A stretch of DNA of 64,000 nt from the NCBI GenBank assembly GCA_037044905.1, contig JBAOKB010000040.1, positions 1 to 64,000 of the forward strand, in the 5' to 3' direction. The position numbers were made by a program, and so were the translations under genes. Positions 24,002 to 35,614 of this stretch are shown here, piece after piece. The stretch comes from Hortaea werneckii (lineage: Eukaryota > Ascomycota > Dothideomycetes > Mycosphaerellales > Teratosphaeriaceae). The stretch's first letter is position 1, and every line of letters begins with the position of its first letter. Under the pieces are notes generated by a model, which saw only the letters and a program-made list of their open reading frames with translations, was not told the DNA's origin and made no database searches.

Positions 24002-24337
24002 CGATACATCTCCATCGATCGATCACGGGCGGAGGACTGAGGAAAGTTGATGTATGGCGGCTGTTCGAGATGGAGATGCAAGGCCGGGAAGCCGTTGGAG
24101 AAGGTGGCGGGTGTCGCTGGTCGGCGCGGTGGGCGGGCTCGGCGGGCTGTCACCCAGGATCGACCCAGGACCGTGGTTCATCGGCCCGCCGCTTGAGCTG
24201 TGCTAATATGCAAGATCGCATGATGTCATGTCTCGCGCGGAAATCGACGCGTTCAAGGAGCCTCGACTCTGACAATACCTGGCACTGTCAATCCTCGCAC
24301 TACTACCTTTCTCAAAATCGTTTTTTGTTTGGTCAAG
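24002..24337. promoter_or_regulatory. short bidirectional promoter
   Basis: Only 336 bp separate the divergent starts of the Pfa5-like and COQ11-like genes, so both core promoters must lie here. A GC-rich stretch with repeated GGCGGG-like words is at about 24120-24155. There is no clear TATA box. The shared promoter is inferred from spacing alone. Confidence 0.45.
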
Positions 24338-25287
24338 ATGGCGACCGCATCGGCTGTAAAGAAGAAGCTTGTCGTCTGCGGCGGCAATGGCTTCCTTGGC
24401 AATCGAATCTGCAAAGCTGCCGTGGCCCGTGAATGGGATGTGACCTCGATAAGGTAAGCAGACACCTTCACGTCACGAATACAGGACACGTCGGCGGGAC
24501 TAACACGATTCTCGCCAGCCGATCGGGCGAACCCAACTGGCCCTCCGTATCCGCCCATCAAACAGCACCCGCCTGGTCAAAGTCGGTAACTTGGCGAGCA
24601 GCGAACATCCTCCACCCGGAAACCTACAAAAGCGACCTCGAAGGCGCCGATGCGGTCGTACATAGCATGGGAATCTTACTGGAAGCAGACTATAAAGGCG
24701 TATTGACGGGCAAGGAGTCACCAATCGCCGGCCTCAAACGAGCCTTCTCGCAGACCAAGAAAGGCAGCAACGTCAACCCGCTCGAGCGCCAGCCAGGACA
24801 GGAAATGGAGGCAGCGGAAAGAGGAGGCGAGCTGACATACGAGCTGATGAACCGCGACTCGGCCGTCGTCCTTGCGCGGGAAGCGAACGAAGCGAAGGTG
24901 CCATCATTCGCCTACGTCTCCGCGGCAGCTGGGGCGCCCGTACTGCCGGGTAGATACATCCGGACGAAACGCGAGGCAGAGGATATCATTTCCACGACTT
25001 TCCCACGCATGCGGAGCTTGTTCATCCGGCCGGGGTTCCTCTTCGACAGCAGTCGCGGGTTCACCCTCCCCATGGCTGCAGTTACGTACGGCGGGTTCCT
25101 CGCCAACAGCTTGACCGGAGGCAACCTGACGTGGCTGATGGGCGCAGGAGGTGCAAAGCCTCTCAAGGCCGATTTGGTCGCCGAAGCGATTGTGGAAGGC
25201 CTCGCCGACGAGGGTGTCAAGGGACCCGTGGAAGTCCCTGAGATTGAAGCCCTCGCGAACAAGGCTTGGAGACGCGGGATGCTTTGA
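24338..25287 (+). CDS. COQ11: COQ11-like mitochondrial NAD(P)-binding protein
   Basis: Model join(24338..24453,24519..25287), about 294 residues. The 65-bp intron lies in the conserved VTSIS-RSGEP junction. The Rossmann motif GGNGFLGNR (from about residue 15) identifies an atypical short-chain dehydrogenase/epimerase. The continuation DAVVHSMGILLEADYKG and GKESPI is characteristic of the YLR290C/Coq11 group, related to complex I subunit NDUFA9. Coq11 is associated with the coenzyme Q biosynthetic complex on the mitochondrial inner membrane. The basic N-terminus (MATASAVKKK) may act in import. The family call is strong. The exact role in this species is inferred from yeast. Confidence 0.9.
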
Positions 25288-25719
25288 GCTGTATGTATTC
25301 TATGTAATCTATTCGCCTTTGGCGCGTTTAAGCGGCACTTCTGTTCTGGAATATATCGCCTGCTATGCTATGTGTCCGATGCTCCCGTTCAACTTCAGCT
25401 TGCCTCCCGTAGGCGCTCGACTAGCTCAGACCCAAACCAATCCATGAATGGCGTGTTTGCAGGGTAACTTTCGCAGCTCGAAAACTTCTGCGACTTCTTA
25501 GAGCGCTCAGCTGCCTATTGACTCTCGCAGCGCGAACGGAAGAGCTCTTCGTATCTTTCGCCCTCCTAAAGTGAGGTCGGGCAGAGGCTTACACTGTGCT
25601 CTCTCGCCAAACGTCCTAGTATTTGGTGCTGCCGTTATGACCAACGATATCCTCGAGAAACTCAGAGGAGACTTCGTTGTCACTGGCTTTTAAAAGGTAA
25701 GTGCCATCTCCTAGCGCAA
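25288..25719. other. convergent intergenic region
   Basis: About 430 bp between the converging COQ11-like and Zn2Cys6 genes, presumably 3' untranslated sequence. No feature is recognised. Confidence 0.4.
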
Positions 25720-27507
25720 TCACATGTTACACCCTCCACCATGCTCGAACTCAGTATCCTTCAGTAACTCGAGATAATCGTCAGCCACGCGCCATCTCGA
25801 GCCCAACAAAGCCAATACATCTCGTATCTTCTGCAACGCACCATGATGGCTCGCACTGCCGTTCTCTCGCGCGTACCACGCATACGTGCTCGCAGCCTGG
25901 TAGAGCGCATTCATGACAAACGGACTGATGCGGTCAAGGCCCTGCGTCGCCATAGTCTGCTGGATCTCCTCAGTGAGGTCCAGCGTCACGGCTGACACTC
26001 GCTTGAAGCCGTCGATGGCGAGCTGCTGGAGTTCCATTCGAGCTCCTTTGTCCCTGCCCCCGCTCTCGATGGCTTCTGTCTCTATGCAGGAATGAATGTC
26101 GTACAATGCAAGTAGCGCGCTACAGCAGAGCGTCATTGCTGAGAAATGCCGATGGCGGAGGGAGCTTTCCGTTTCGCTGTACTCTTGTTGCACGATTGCA
26201 AGCAGGGCACTGGCTGCTCTTTGGAGTTGATCCGCTTCTTGGAAATGGAAATCGACATCGGATGGATCGGCATGGTCGTTGGTGTGTTGACTGACTCGTC
26301 CAAGCAAATGAGCGGCTTGACAGGTCCGGGCGAACGGTGCCACATTCGTTCGGGCTTCGATGCTCATGACTAGGAGCGGATTTACTGCGAGCTCGCCTCG
26401 ATCCCAATCCTCATCACTTGCAGGTATGATTTCATTAGGCTTCATGATGTGGGTCGAAATGGGCCGGAACATGAAGCCAACGTTGATATATCGTTCCAGG
26501 ATCAAGGTCGCCCACCACAAGCGCCGCCTCTCCTCTGCTTCCGTCCAGGTATCTACATGCTTGCCCAGCTGGGTCGCGAACCTCTTGTCGTGAAGGCCCA
26601 TACTGAAACACGTCCGAGCACAAGCACCCACTGTGAAATAAGCGGCCGGATAAACGGCGTGAGCCATTTCATATAAACACGTTAGAACCAGCGCGGCTAG
26701 GTAATTTGTCGTGAACTGTCCGTGCTGCTCACAATTAAGCAAGGCCATTTTGAGCGAGCGGTACATGACGGCCTGCGTCTCGGCCTGATGTTCCCTGCTG
26801 GTATCGTTGGAAACAAGGTGCATTGCAACAAACATGCCAACGGTATCTGCTGCAACGACTTCGCTGTTGCTGTTCAGGAAGCGGTGAATACGCATGTAGG
26901 AGACTTCGGCCGCGTTAGCGCATCCCAAACGTTTAGCCAAAAGTTTTAGAGCACGGAAGTTACCTATGGGGAACCATTCATGGACGGTTCGGAAAAAATG
27001 CTGCGCGATCTGACGTGTGTCGTCCATCGTCAGATTGACCCGCACACCCTCAATGTCTGACCACGTGAGATCTGTGGTGGAGCCGATATCCATGCCTCGA
27101 GCTGAAACAGAGTCGATGTACCAGGCTGATGCAAACTTCGATTCCTTTGGCCTCCGGCTAGAAGCAGAATCGGTTGGGGTGGGAAGCACGCCGTCACCCT
27201 GGCCCGGTGAATCAAGACGTATTTCTGTATCTTGTTGGTCTCTTAATGCTTTCTGGCCTGTTGCAGGCGTCTGCCACACTGACGAGTTCCTTATAGACGA
27301 GGACGGCCGTGCACTATGGAAACGATCGGGTGTCGACCTGGGCGAAGGATATTCGCATTCCCTGCCCACGCGGGTGCAAAGCGAGCACGCGGGGAGGTCC
27401 TTGGAGCATTTTCTCTTCAGACGACGACACGCTACGCACGACTGTTCCGCATGCGCGCCACCAGAACCAGCAAAATTTGAGTCCGCCCCGTTCTCGTTGG
27501 TCTCCAT
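25720..27507 (-). CDS. Zn2Cys6 fungal transcription factor
   Basis: Single-exon gene of about 595 residues from ATG 27507 (METNENGADS); the frame is open five codons further from a TTG. The binuclear cluster has Cys at about residues 24, 27, 34, 41, 44 and 51, with the basic loop RRLKRK. A Ser/Pro linker is followed by a fungal_trans domain. The domain contains QHFFRTVHEWFPIG and the signature EEAEERRRLWWATLILERYI-like stretch (here WTEAEERRRLWWATLIL), then a helical C-terminus. It is a nuclear DNA-binding regulator. No adjacent pathway genes suggest a target. Confidence 0.9.
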   Translation of the reverse strand: METNENGADSNFAGSGGAHAEQSCVACRRLKRKCSKDLPACSLCTRVGRECEYPSPRSTPDRFHSARPSSSIRNSSVWQTPATGQKALRDQQDTEIRLDSPGQGDGVLPTPTDSASSRRPKESKFASAWYIDSVSARGMDIGSTTDLTWSDIEGVRVNLTMDDTRQIAQHFFRTVHEWFPIGNFRALKLLAKRLGCANAAEVSYMRIHRFLNSNSEVVAADTVGMFVAMHLVSNDTSREHQAETQAVMYRSLKMALLNCEQHGQFTTNYLAALVLTCLYEMAHAVYPAAYFTVGACARTCFSMGLHDKRFATQLGKHVDTWTEAEERRRLWWATLILERYINVGFMFRPISTHIMKPNEIIPASDEDWDRGELAVNPLLVMSIEARTNVAPFARTCQAAHLLGRVSQHTNDHADPSDVDFHFQEADQLQRAASALLAIVQQEYSETESSLRHRHFSAMTLCCSALLALYDIHSCIETEAIESGGRDKGARMELQQLAIDGFKRVSAVTLDLTEEIQQTMATQGLDRISPFVMNALYQAASTYAWYARENGSASHHGALQKIRDVLALLGSRWRVADDYLELLKDTEFEHGGGCNM

Positions 27508-29096
27508 AGCTGATCGCGACAAGGCGGACGCCTCTGGGACGAGCGGACTTCATCACTGAGAAGTAAACGGGTCCGCGTCCAAGGCAAGCGGTCCCGCGCA
27601 GGTGGGGTGCTTCGGCGTTAAGGCGCGGTCTCCGACGGACATCTCAATTCTGACCAATCGGACATAGCAGCCCTAAGGCGAGTTGCATTGAGAAGGCCAG
27701 ACAGACGCCGCACGGTGTAGGTACAATCTCGGATCTAGGGTTGTTCCTGTGCACAACCAAAGTAGTGAGGGCGCGATAAGAATGTGATAAGAATGTGTGC
27801 TTTTTAAGGGCTTACGACGCATCTTTTTGCCAATGCCTCAGCCTCGTTTGTAACGACGCTTCGTGCCTACCTGGTTACTGCTGCAGCTGCAAGCAGGGCT
27901 TCGTAGATCAAACCCGACCTTGCGTCTTTCCACCGTTACGGTCGTGCAGCCTAGCTTGGAAGCTTCCATTGAGGATTACGAAGGACTTGCGCAGAGAGCC
28001 TAAAGCCTTATTCAAGTGCAAGCCTGAGCTTTGCTCTGGGTCGATAGAAGAGCCAGGCTGGCCGATTCGCGCTGAGAAGGGCGGTCTCCATCGTGCAAAA
28101 TTTGATGTGCGGACGTGGGTCACTAAATGTGTTCTTCCACATCTTCAGAAGCCGTGGCGTTCGATTGCCGCTGATCGAGCGCGAGATCAGTCTCGAATCA
28201 AAATGGACATGTGATGCATCGTGAATGCAGAGGAAATGCCCTCTTCCAATGTCGGATTTCATGCGTCATGGTGTTTACCCTGAAGCCCGTTGCTGGTTCG
28301 AACCGTGTTACAGCGCTCGAGCAAAGCTTTTCCAGTTGCCCACCATGTGGTGATGCATTAATGGCATTTGAGCCCATGCCTCGAGAGTGTCCGTCGTAAG
28401 GCAAGAGAGCGAGGAGCCCAGGCAGACAGAATGCCCCAGTAGCGTCGTCCCGGGGTAAAATCTCTCCCGACACAGACGAGAAGGAGCTTGTGATCTACTT
28501 CGTCTGTTTGCACATTTGCTGCACGGTTCCAAAGCTCAGCAGCAAGCATATTACTGGAGGTATGCGAGTCATCGTCTGGAGCGTCCAGATTGACCAAAAG
28601 CGCGATTGAACGCGCCTTGGCTCGCCAGGTGAGGTTCGCGATAGTCCCACGTCAAGAGGTTGATGAGGCGGGCTCTCCCGCCTCCGATGCCGACGCCAAC
28701 GCCCGCCCTAAGGCGTCTCGACGTCACATCTTGTCAGCAATCCGTCAAAGTTCAGTTTTGCGAGGAGCTGCCCCTCCTCAATAGGTATGTGGCACGTGTT
28801 GGCAGACTCTTGCAAGTAACCCGGGTACCTGAATACCAGAGAACTGCCGTTGAGCATCGACAGGCATTCTTGATCGCCTGATTACCGTCTGCACGGTCTC
28901 CGATCTACCTACTACTGTCGGCATTGAAGCACCGGGCCGCTGGATGACGGAGTTGAGCGCATGATAGCGTCAGACAGCTGCAAAAGTGATGTTGAAGCAG
29001 TGGTAAGAAGCACACGATCTTCACAGCTGTACGTCCTCGGCAAAGGGCACATCGGATTCGAAAAGTTCCTTGCGTAAGCACGAGAAGGGCGCTGCT
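27508..29096. other. 1.6-kb divergent intergenic region, no supported gene
   Basis: It separates the minus-strand Zn2Cys6 gene from the plus-strand PKA gene. Small ORFs are scattered on both strands without motifs. A palindromic GGTTCGAACC at 28295-28304 resembles a tRNA T-arm, but no acceptor stem or D-arm pairs with it. The proximal part is likely the long 5' leader and promoter of the kinase gene. Confidence 0.4.
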
Positions 29097-30333
29097 ATGG
29101 CGCCAGCGGTGCTCGAGAAGCTGCGGCATCGCATGAGCCAGAGCCACCATGGCCACGACCATGATGATAGTCAGACGAAGGCAGCAAGAGAGGAAGAGAA
29201 GCGGAAGTTGGCAGAGTGGGAGGCAAAGAAGGAGCCGCTAGAGCCCAGCGATATCACGATCGACCCCCAACGGAAGGTAGTCGGACACTCATCAAAAGTC
29301 TTGAGGAAGGAGGATTTTGAACTCTTGAAGACGCTTGGTACGGGCACATTTGCACGAGTATGGTTGACAAAACTAGCGGACCGTCGCAAGGAAGAGAGTA
29401 CCAAAGTATTCGCATTGAAGATTCTCCGAAAGGTGGACGTGATTAGGCTTAAGCAAGTGGAACATGTGCGTAACGAGCGCAATGTTCTGGCGGCCGTTGC
29501 CGGACATCCGTTCATCACGACCATGGTTGCCAGTTTCCAGGATGCGGACACGCTTTACATGTTGCTTGATTACTGCCCAGGCGGCGAAGTCTTCTCCTAC
29601 CTCCGCCGAGCCCGGCGATTCAACGAGCCAACTTCACAATTCTACGCCGCCGAGATCTGTTTGATCCTCGAATTCTTGCATGAGAATGAAGGTGTCGCGT
29701 ACCGAGACCTCAAGCCTGAGAACATTTTGATCGATGCCGATGGGCATTTGAAATTGGTCGATTTCGGTTTCGCCAAGAAGATTGAGAACCGAGAGACGTA
29801 CACCCTTTGTGGCACGCCAGAGTACCTTGCTCCAGAAGTCATTAGAAATACTGGGCACGGGACGGCAGTCGACTGGTGGGCATTTGGTATCTTGATCTAC
29901 GAGTTCCTCGTCGGCCAACCGCCATTCTGGGACCAGAATCCCATGAAGATCTATGAGCAGATCGTAGAAGGCAAAGTGCGCTACCCGAGTGCCATGTCAG
30001 AAGAAGCCCGGGAGTTGATCGGCGGGCTTTGCACGGTCGACGTGACAAAACGCTTGGGTAACATCAAGGGAGGCGCAAGCACGGTGAAAGCACAGCCATG
30101 GTTCAAGAGCATCGACTGGGATGGCCTCTACCACCGCAAGATGCAAGGACCCATCGTGCCTCATTTGAAGAGTGCGGACGACACGAGAAATTTTGATGAG
30201 TATGACGCCGAACCACAGCACCGGGACGAATACACGAAGGTGAGTACCTAAATTACATACCTCTACTTGCACGTCACTGACCGTTCTGTAGGAAATGAAA
30301 GAAAAGTACGACGAGATGTTTGCAGACTTCTAA
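29097..30333 (+). CDS. cAMP-dependent protein kinase catalytic subunit
   Basis: Model join(29097..30239,30292..30333), about 394 residues. The 52-bp intron separates the last 13 codons. The AGC-kinase domain starts at about residue 73. It has a Gly-rich loop GTGTFARV (81-88), ATP-binding Lys108 in FALK, catalytic YRDLKPEN (Asp204), VDFGFAK (metal-binding Asp222) and activation loop TLCGTPEYLAPE with phospho-acceptor Thr236. The short second exon gives the C-terminal hydrophobic motif DEMFADF. I chose ATG 29097 rather than an upstream non-AUG codon. The N-terminus carries a His/Asp-rich stretch and a charged helix. It acts in the cAMP pathway downstream of a regulatory subunit. Which PKA paralogue this is cannot be decided here. 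Confidence 0.94.
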
Positions 30334-30880
30334 TCGGCTGCAGCGGCTAGCATCCCACATTTGTAGATTAGAGGCAGGCACTCGTACATGCATGGCGCTT
30401 ACGGTGTTCGCGGAGTTCCACGACGGTGGGAACGAGCGATGGATATGTGTCTTGGAACTTTTGGACCTGGCGGCGGGGTAGGAAAATATGTGACTTAAAA
30501 AGGGATATGCGCACTGTAGGCGAGCGATCACACGATCATTGCAACAATCTATGCGCATGAAATTTACGATTTCACTGGATTTCCCATCCCAATGCTCCTC
30601 CTGATGTCTTCCTGGACTGCCCGTCCGCGCCCCCCGGTGTGCAGGGCACTTCGCTGCTCGGTCGCATAGCCGAAGATCCCCGCACGCGCTCTCCACAGCC
30701 CCGGTTTCCAGCTCCGACTCGAGCTCTCGCTAGTAGCTCTCGCTAGTAGCTACCTACGCGGGCGATGTCACCTTCAAGACACAGCCAAACACAATGGTCT
30801 AACAGCATATACGTGTTTGCCTACAACTGTCGTTTTCTTCGCTGTCGAGGCTTCGAGGCCCATGAAGCTGTTTGGAAGAA
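30334..30880. other. intergenic region with 13-bp tandem repeat
   Basis: About 550 bp between PKA and the acyl-CoA synthetase. The unit AGCTCTCGCTAGT is repeated perfectly at 30722-30734 and 30735-30747. The region probably contains the synthetase promoter. No other feature is seen. Confidence 0.5.
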
Positions 30881-32745
30881 ATGTGGGCGCGGGCTTTGGC
30901 TGGCCGACACTACCTTAGGCTTTGGAGACCGTTCACGAACCAAACACGCAGCCTGCTGACCAAGGCCCATGACATTGGTCCTCGTGAGCCAGCACTGCTC
31001 GAACAGACTGTGCCCCAACATTTTGCCTCGATCGTCTCGCAGCACGGAGACCGGCCAGCCGTCATCTCTCGACACCAACAAGCCCAGCTTTCGTATGCCG
31101 AATTGGACCGCAAGAGCAATGCGTTAGCACGAGGTCTACAGGGAATAGGCGTGAAGAAGGGCGACAGAGTGGCAGTGTCTCTGGGCAACAATGTCGAGTT
31201 TGCAATCACCACCTATGCCTTGTTTAAGCTGGGGGCGATTCTGAACCCGCTGAACCCATCGTTCAACGTTCAGCAGGTCATTGCGGCTACATCTCATTTG
31301 CAGGCGAGCCACCTGATCATCGGGACGGAGACCAATTTGCCTCGGAAGCCGCCCAGATCCAACGTACCCTTGCTAGAGCATATAGCGCCTGGTATCCGGA
31401 GTGGAAAGCTCGAGTCTGAGCTGGTTCCATCGTTACAGCATGTGGTGCTCGTAGACAATTCAAGCGGTAGAGTGCCTCCCGACGAGCTGCGGGCCACTGT
31501 GCCATTCGAGGAGGTGCTATCGGGATCTGGAAACACCCTGCCCGATCAAGGGCTGCATAAGGATGATGTGGTCAACATACAGTTTACAAGCGGTACCACT
31601 TCTATGCCCAAAGCTGCTTGCTTGAGTCACAAGAGCATCCTAAATAACGGGCATCAGATCGGCGAACGGATGCTTCTCACTCCAGCTGATGTCGTATGCT
31701 GCCCGCCTCCTCTGTTTCACTGCTTTGGTTGCATTCTGGGGTACATGGCCACCGCGACTCATGGCTCTGCCATTGTCTTTCCAACCGAAGCTTTCGATCC
31801 TCTGGCGACGCTGAAGGCGGTACAGGAATACAAGGCCACTGCCCTATACGGTGTCGCCACCATGTTCCTCGCTGAGCTTGAGCTTTTGGCAAATGGCACC
31901 GTGCCGCATGAGGGCTTCCAGCACCTTCGGACAGGTATTGCGGCTGGTAGTTCGGTCCCAGCGGAGCTCATGAAGCAGCTACACAAGGTCCTGAACCTGC
32001 ATGAACTTACCATCTGCTACGGTATGACGGAAACATCACCAGTATCCGCCATGACGCGTACAGATGACCCGATAGAGAAGCGGGTCGATACGGTCGGTCG
32101 TCTACTACCACACGTCGAAGCCAAGGTAACCGACGCTCAAGATCGAAGCAAGACGCTCGACGTAGGCGAGCGCGGTGAGCTTGCCGTTTCCGGATACCTC
32201 GTCATGAAGGAGTACTGGAACGATCCCGAGAAGACCGCCGAAGTCATGATTCCAGACCACGACGACCCCACAAAAGTCTGGATGCTCACGGGCGATGAAG
32301 CGAGTATGGATGAGGAAGGCTACGTCAAAATCACTGGCCGGATCAAGGACTTGATCATTCGCGGCGGCGAGAACATCCACCCGTTAGAAGTGGAAAACTG
32401 CCTCCTCGCCCACGAAAAGGTCCGCGAAGTCAGCGTGGTCGGGTTGCCGGACGAGAAGTACGGTGAGGTCGTCGCGGCTTTCGTCGTCAAGAAGCAGGAT
32501 AGCGACTTCCAGGCCGACCAGGTCAGATCATTCGTCAGAGAAAAGCTGAGCGGGCATTTAGGTGAGTCTGACCTCGTGTGAGGTATAGCATGAAGTTCTA
32601 CAGTGTGGCTGACCAGGGTTTCGCAGTGCCGAAATATGTCTTCTGGGTCGACGAGTATCCCAAGACTGCTAGTGGCAAGATTCAGAAGTTCAAGCTTCGG
32701 GAGATTGGGATGCGGCTTTTGCAGCAGGGCCAGGGCGTTGAATAG
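30881..32745 (+). CDS. AMP-forming acyl-CoA synthetase, possibly mitochondrial
   Basis: Model join(30881..32561,32627..32745), about 599 residues. The 65-bp intron in phase 1 links SGHLG to VPKYVFWVDEYPKTASGKI, supplying the conserved C-terminal catalytic Lys motif. Adenylate-forming motifs are present: FTSGTTSMPKAACLSH (P-loop A3), CYGMTETSP (A5), MLTGDEASMDEEGY (A7) and GRIKDLIIRGGENIHP (A8). The N-terminus (MWARALAGRHYLRLWRPF) is rich in Arg and hydrophobic residues and lacks acidic residues, as in a mitochondrial presequence. The enzyme makes an acyl-AMP then an acyl-CoA, probably from medium-chain acids, judging by resemblance to ACSF2-type enzymes. The substrate is inferred. Confidence 0.9.
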
Positions 32746-34050
32746 TTCTGGTCAATTGTCGCCTGTTGCGATTCTACTTCATGATCTCTCGTCACTTGCG
32801 ATAGGCATCCTTACTAAGATACTCTTGACTAGGGGGCATCTGCGATACCTCGAGCGCTCGCTCGGTCTGCGACAAATCCGAAGTTGCGTGATCGTTTGCT
32901 CGTTGCACCCCTTGTCATCACTCACCCGCCATCATGACAGGAAATTCCAGTCCATGAATCGGTCGCTGCCGTAGCTGTGGTCTTTCGAGATTGTTGTGTG
33001 GGCTGGATCCATTGCATGTTTAAGTAATTCCACCGTCGATTTGGTTAAATTGATCAAATGAAGTTGATTGGGATTTGCCGGCTTCCGCGCTCGGCTGCTC
33101 CCGCATCCTGCCTTACGACTTTCGGATCATTAGGGTTAGTCAGGGTTCACGGTTCACTATTGTTGGCGAAAGAGTGTCCAACACCGTAGTCCAGATGATC
33201 TTTCAGCTTAATGACTGTTTGTTCATTTCCTGTCATTTATTGTACGGTCAAGCACGGGGAAAAATGCTCTTCCAACGTCTTTCCCCCTCCCTCCAAGAAA
33301 AGGATAACTTTGAATATTACTAGACAAACTCACGAGATACTCGATTTGGTTTCAAATGGGTGCCTCGTGGCTGCGAGGTATCGTGTCTGCAGGCCACCGC
33401 AAGATCTCGCGGTAACCAGAGACGATTGAATCATGGAACAGCCGACCATGTTACTTTTGACGTTCCCATATCGTTGTTCACAACTACGACCCTGGTGCAG
33501 GTATATATACGATCTGCAGCGACACCGAGAAGTTGTAAAAGAAATCTTTGCTCAAGAACGTTTCGCTCAGTACGTACTTTCTCCTCACATGTCAGTTTTC
33601 GAGTGCATCTCAAAGCACGGGAAAAATCCGTCTTCGCAGAAAGAGCAAACATTCACGATACCACCCAACAACCTTTCTTTCTGAAGCCGTTGTTGTTCGT
33701 CGTGTTCTGCGAAGCTAATTCGCGATCATGCCTTGGGAGTACACCATATGCCACGCGAATTCAGCAGACAACACACAAGCTTGCACCTAGCCTCAGGGTG
33801 CCTGGTCTTGAACAGTCAGTTTCGACGAGGTGAAGCAGTTCAAAAGCGAAAGCCAAGAGAAGAGAGATATCTATTAAGAGATATGTACATTAAAATTCCG
33901 TGGTCTCCAACTACCAAGTTCGTTATCCATCGTGACAAGCGTGAGCCATAAGTTACTGCTGCCGACTATTAATGACCCAAAAAGTGATATCGGCGCAAGA
34001 TCCTGAATCCAAAATGGTGCAGCGTGGAAGCACTTCGACAAGTTGCGAGC
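32746..34050. other. 1.3-kb convergent intergenic region
   Basis: It lies between the synthetase stop and the stop of the DUF1996-WSC gene. A 157-codon plus-strand ORF (33360-33833) has a mixed composition and no motif and is not called. Nothing else is recognisable. Confidence 0.4.
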
Positions 34051-35614
34051 TTAGGCGAAGCTGCGATCCGGCAGGATCATCTCGCTCCTGCTTTGCAAAG
34101 CGCGAGGACGGTTGTTCGAGCCCGTACCATTCACGGTGAACATGTTGTTGTTGCAAGCACCGTCGTCGCAGGCCCGGTAAATGCTGAGAGCGTTGGGTCC
34201 GCCGCATACTTCGGAGCTGTCGCCACCGCAGTCCATGGCGCACCTGCCGTAGATGCCTTCGACAGGAGCTCTGTCCGGTACTTGGTAGTCGACATCGCCT
34301 GAGAAGTAAAGTGAGTTGGTATGTACCTTGAGTGAGTGTGCTAGGGGAATGCTTACAATAGCACTGGCTGGCGTATTCCAGACCAGCGTAGCTGTAGCCC
34401 TCCTTCGCACAGTAATCCATGCATTTGGCCACAGTCATTTCACCATCGAAGTAGACGCCTCCCTGGAAGGTACGTGGTCCGCCGTCTTTGCCGCAGCCAA
34501 CGTATTCCCAGCCCTTGTCAGTCATGTCGGTGAACTGCTGCTCAGGCGTAGAAATAGCTGGTGTGTTGCATGGCTGTTGCGGAGCATAATCGGGGCCATT
34601 CGTAGGCGGATTGCAACCTGGCAAGCTGTCGAGCTTGCCTGTGATTGGCTCGTCGACCGAAGGGGGCAGCCTGCAAGCCTGACATTCGTCACCGGTGTAG
34701 AGATCGAAGAGAGGGCAATCCTCGACATTTCCACTGTTGCTGGTGCACTCGTCCGTTGCCTTTTGCAATACGTCAACATCCCACCCGTTAATAAAGTCAC
34801 CGTGGAAGCCAAAGCCAGTGCGGTCTCCCTGGGCGAAGACGAAGGGGTGCTGGTTCTCATCCCACCATCGGTTGTCGAAGCCGTCCACAGAGTAGATGAC
34901 TTCATAGAAGATGCTGATAAGCCTCACTGGATGGGAGGCTGGACACGGCCCGTTGTCGTAGTTACCAATGGGGTACGACATGTGTGACTTGTGGTCTGGG
35001 GAGTCAAGGTTGACACCGTCCCAACATGCAGGGAAGAAGACCTGAGCCCTGAGTCCTTGGGGACACCTCTTGTTGGGGATGGAGAGATGCCGTGAAGAGC
35101 CAGCTGCGTAATCGAGGCAGACGAAGCTTACTGCCTCACCCGGAGCCTCGTATTTGTCGGTCTTGCTTCGCTGCCCTGGGTCGCCAGCGAACATGCGGAA
35201 ACCCTCGGGGAAAGCAGTGATGTTGTTAAGGTCCTCGCCCCTTTGCAAATAGTAGACGGTCATGCCACCCGTATTGCCACCGCCTTCACCGGATTGAGGG
35301 ACGTCCTCGAAACTACTGCCCTCTGCATCAGACATGTAGTACAACTTCGGGGTCCAGTAGGCGGACAGGTCTTGTTTGATGGGGCAGGATGAGCATGCAG
35401 ACGAGCGTAGCTGTTCGTAGTCTGTATCGAAACCGAACCCGCTGCCACCGGAGACCGTGTGTACGTGACCAGAAACCGAGCCTGGTGCGAAGAGAGGATC
35501 TATCCGCTCCAGGGTCAACCGACCAGGACATCCCATACGCCAGAAAGCCGAAGCAGGAACAGCTTGCAATGCCGCAAGGGCAAAGCTAGCCGCGCCAAAG
35601 GTGAAGCCAGGCAT
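34051..35614 (-). CDS. secreted DUF1996-WSC domain protein
   Basis: Model complement(join(34051..34298,34357..35614)), about 501 residues. The 58-bp intron lies inside the WSC domain and joins phase 1 to give QCYCDVDYQVPDRAPVEG. The signal peptide ends near ALQAVPASA. The DUF1996 domain spans about residues 25-310, with FWRMGCPGRLTLERIDPLFA and GFGFHGDFINGW. The WSC domain spans about residues 373-455 (WEYVGCGKDG, GGVYFDGEMTVAKCMDYC, CGGPNALSIY). The tail is short and polar with no obvious GPI signal. WSC domains bind carbohydrate in wall sensors and secreted enzymes, so this protein probably sits in the cell wall. It is a paralogue by domain of the gene at 8484-9530. Confidence 0.92.

Noticed and set aside
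28295..28304. GGTTCGAACC resembling a tRNA T-arm
   Set aside because: On neither strand is there a pairing acceptor stem, D-arm or anticodon arm at the right distance.
33360..33833. 157-codon plus-strand ORF between converging genes
   Set aside because: Mixed composition, no motif, and location in a probable 3' region.
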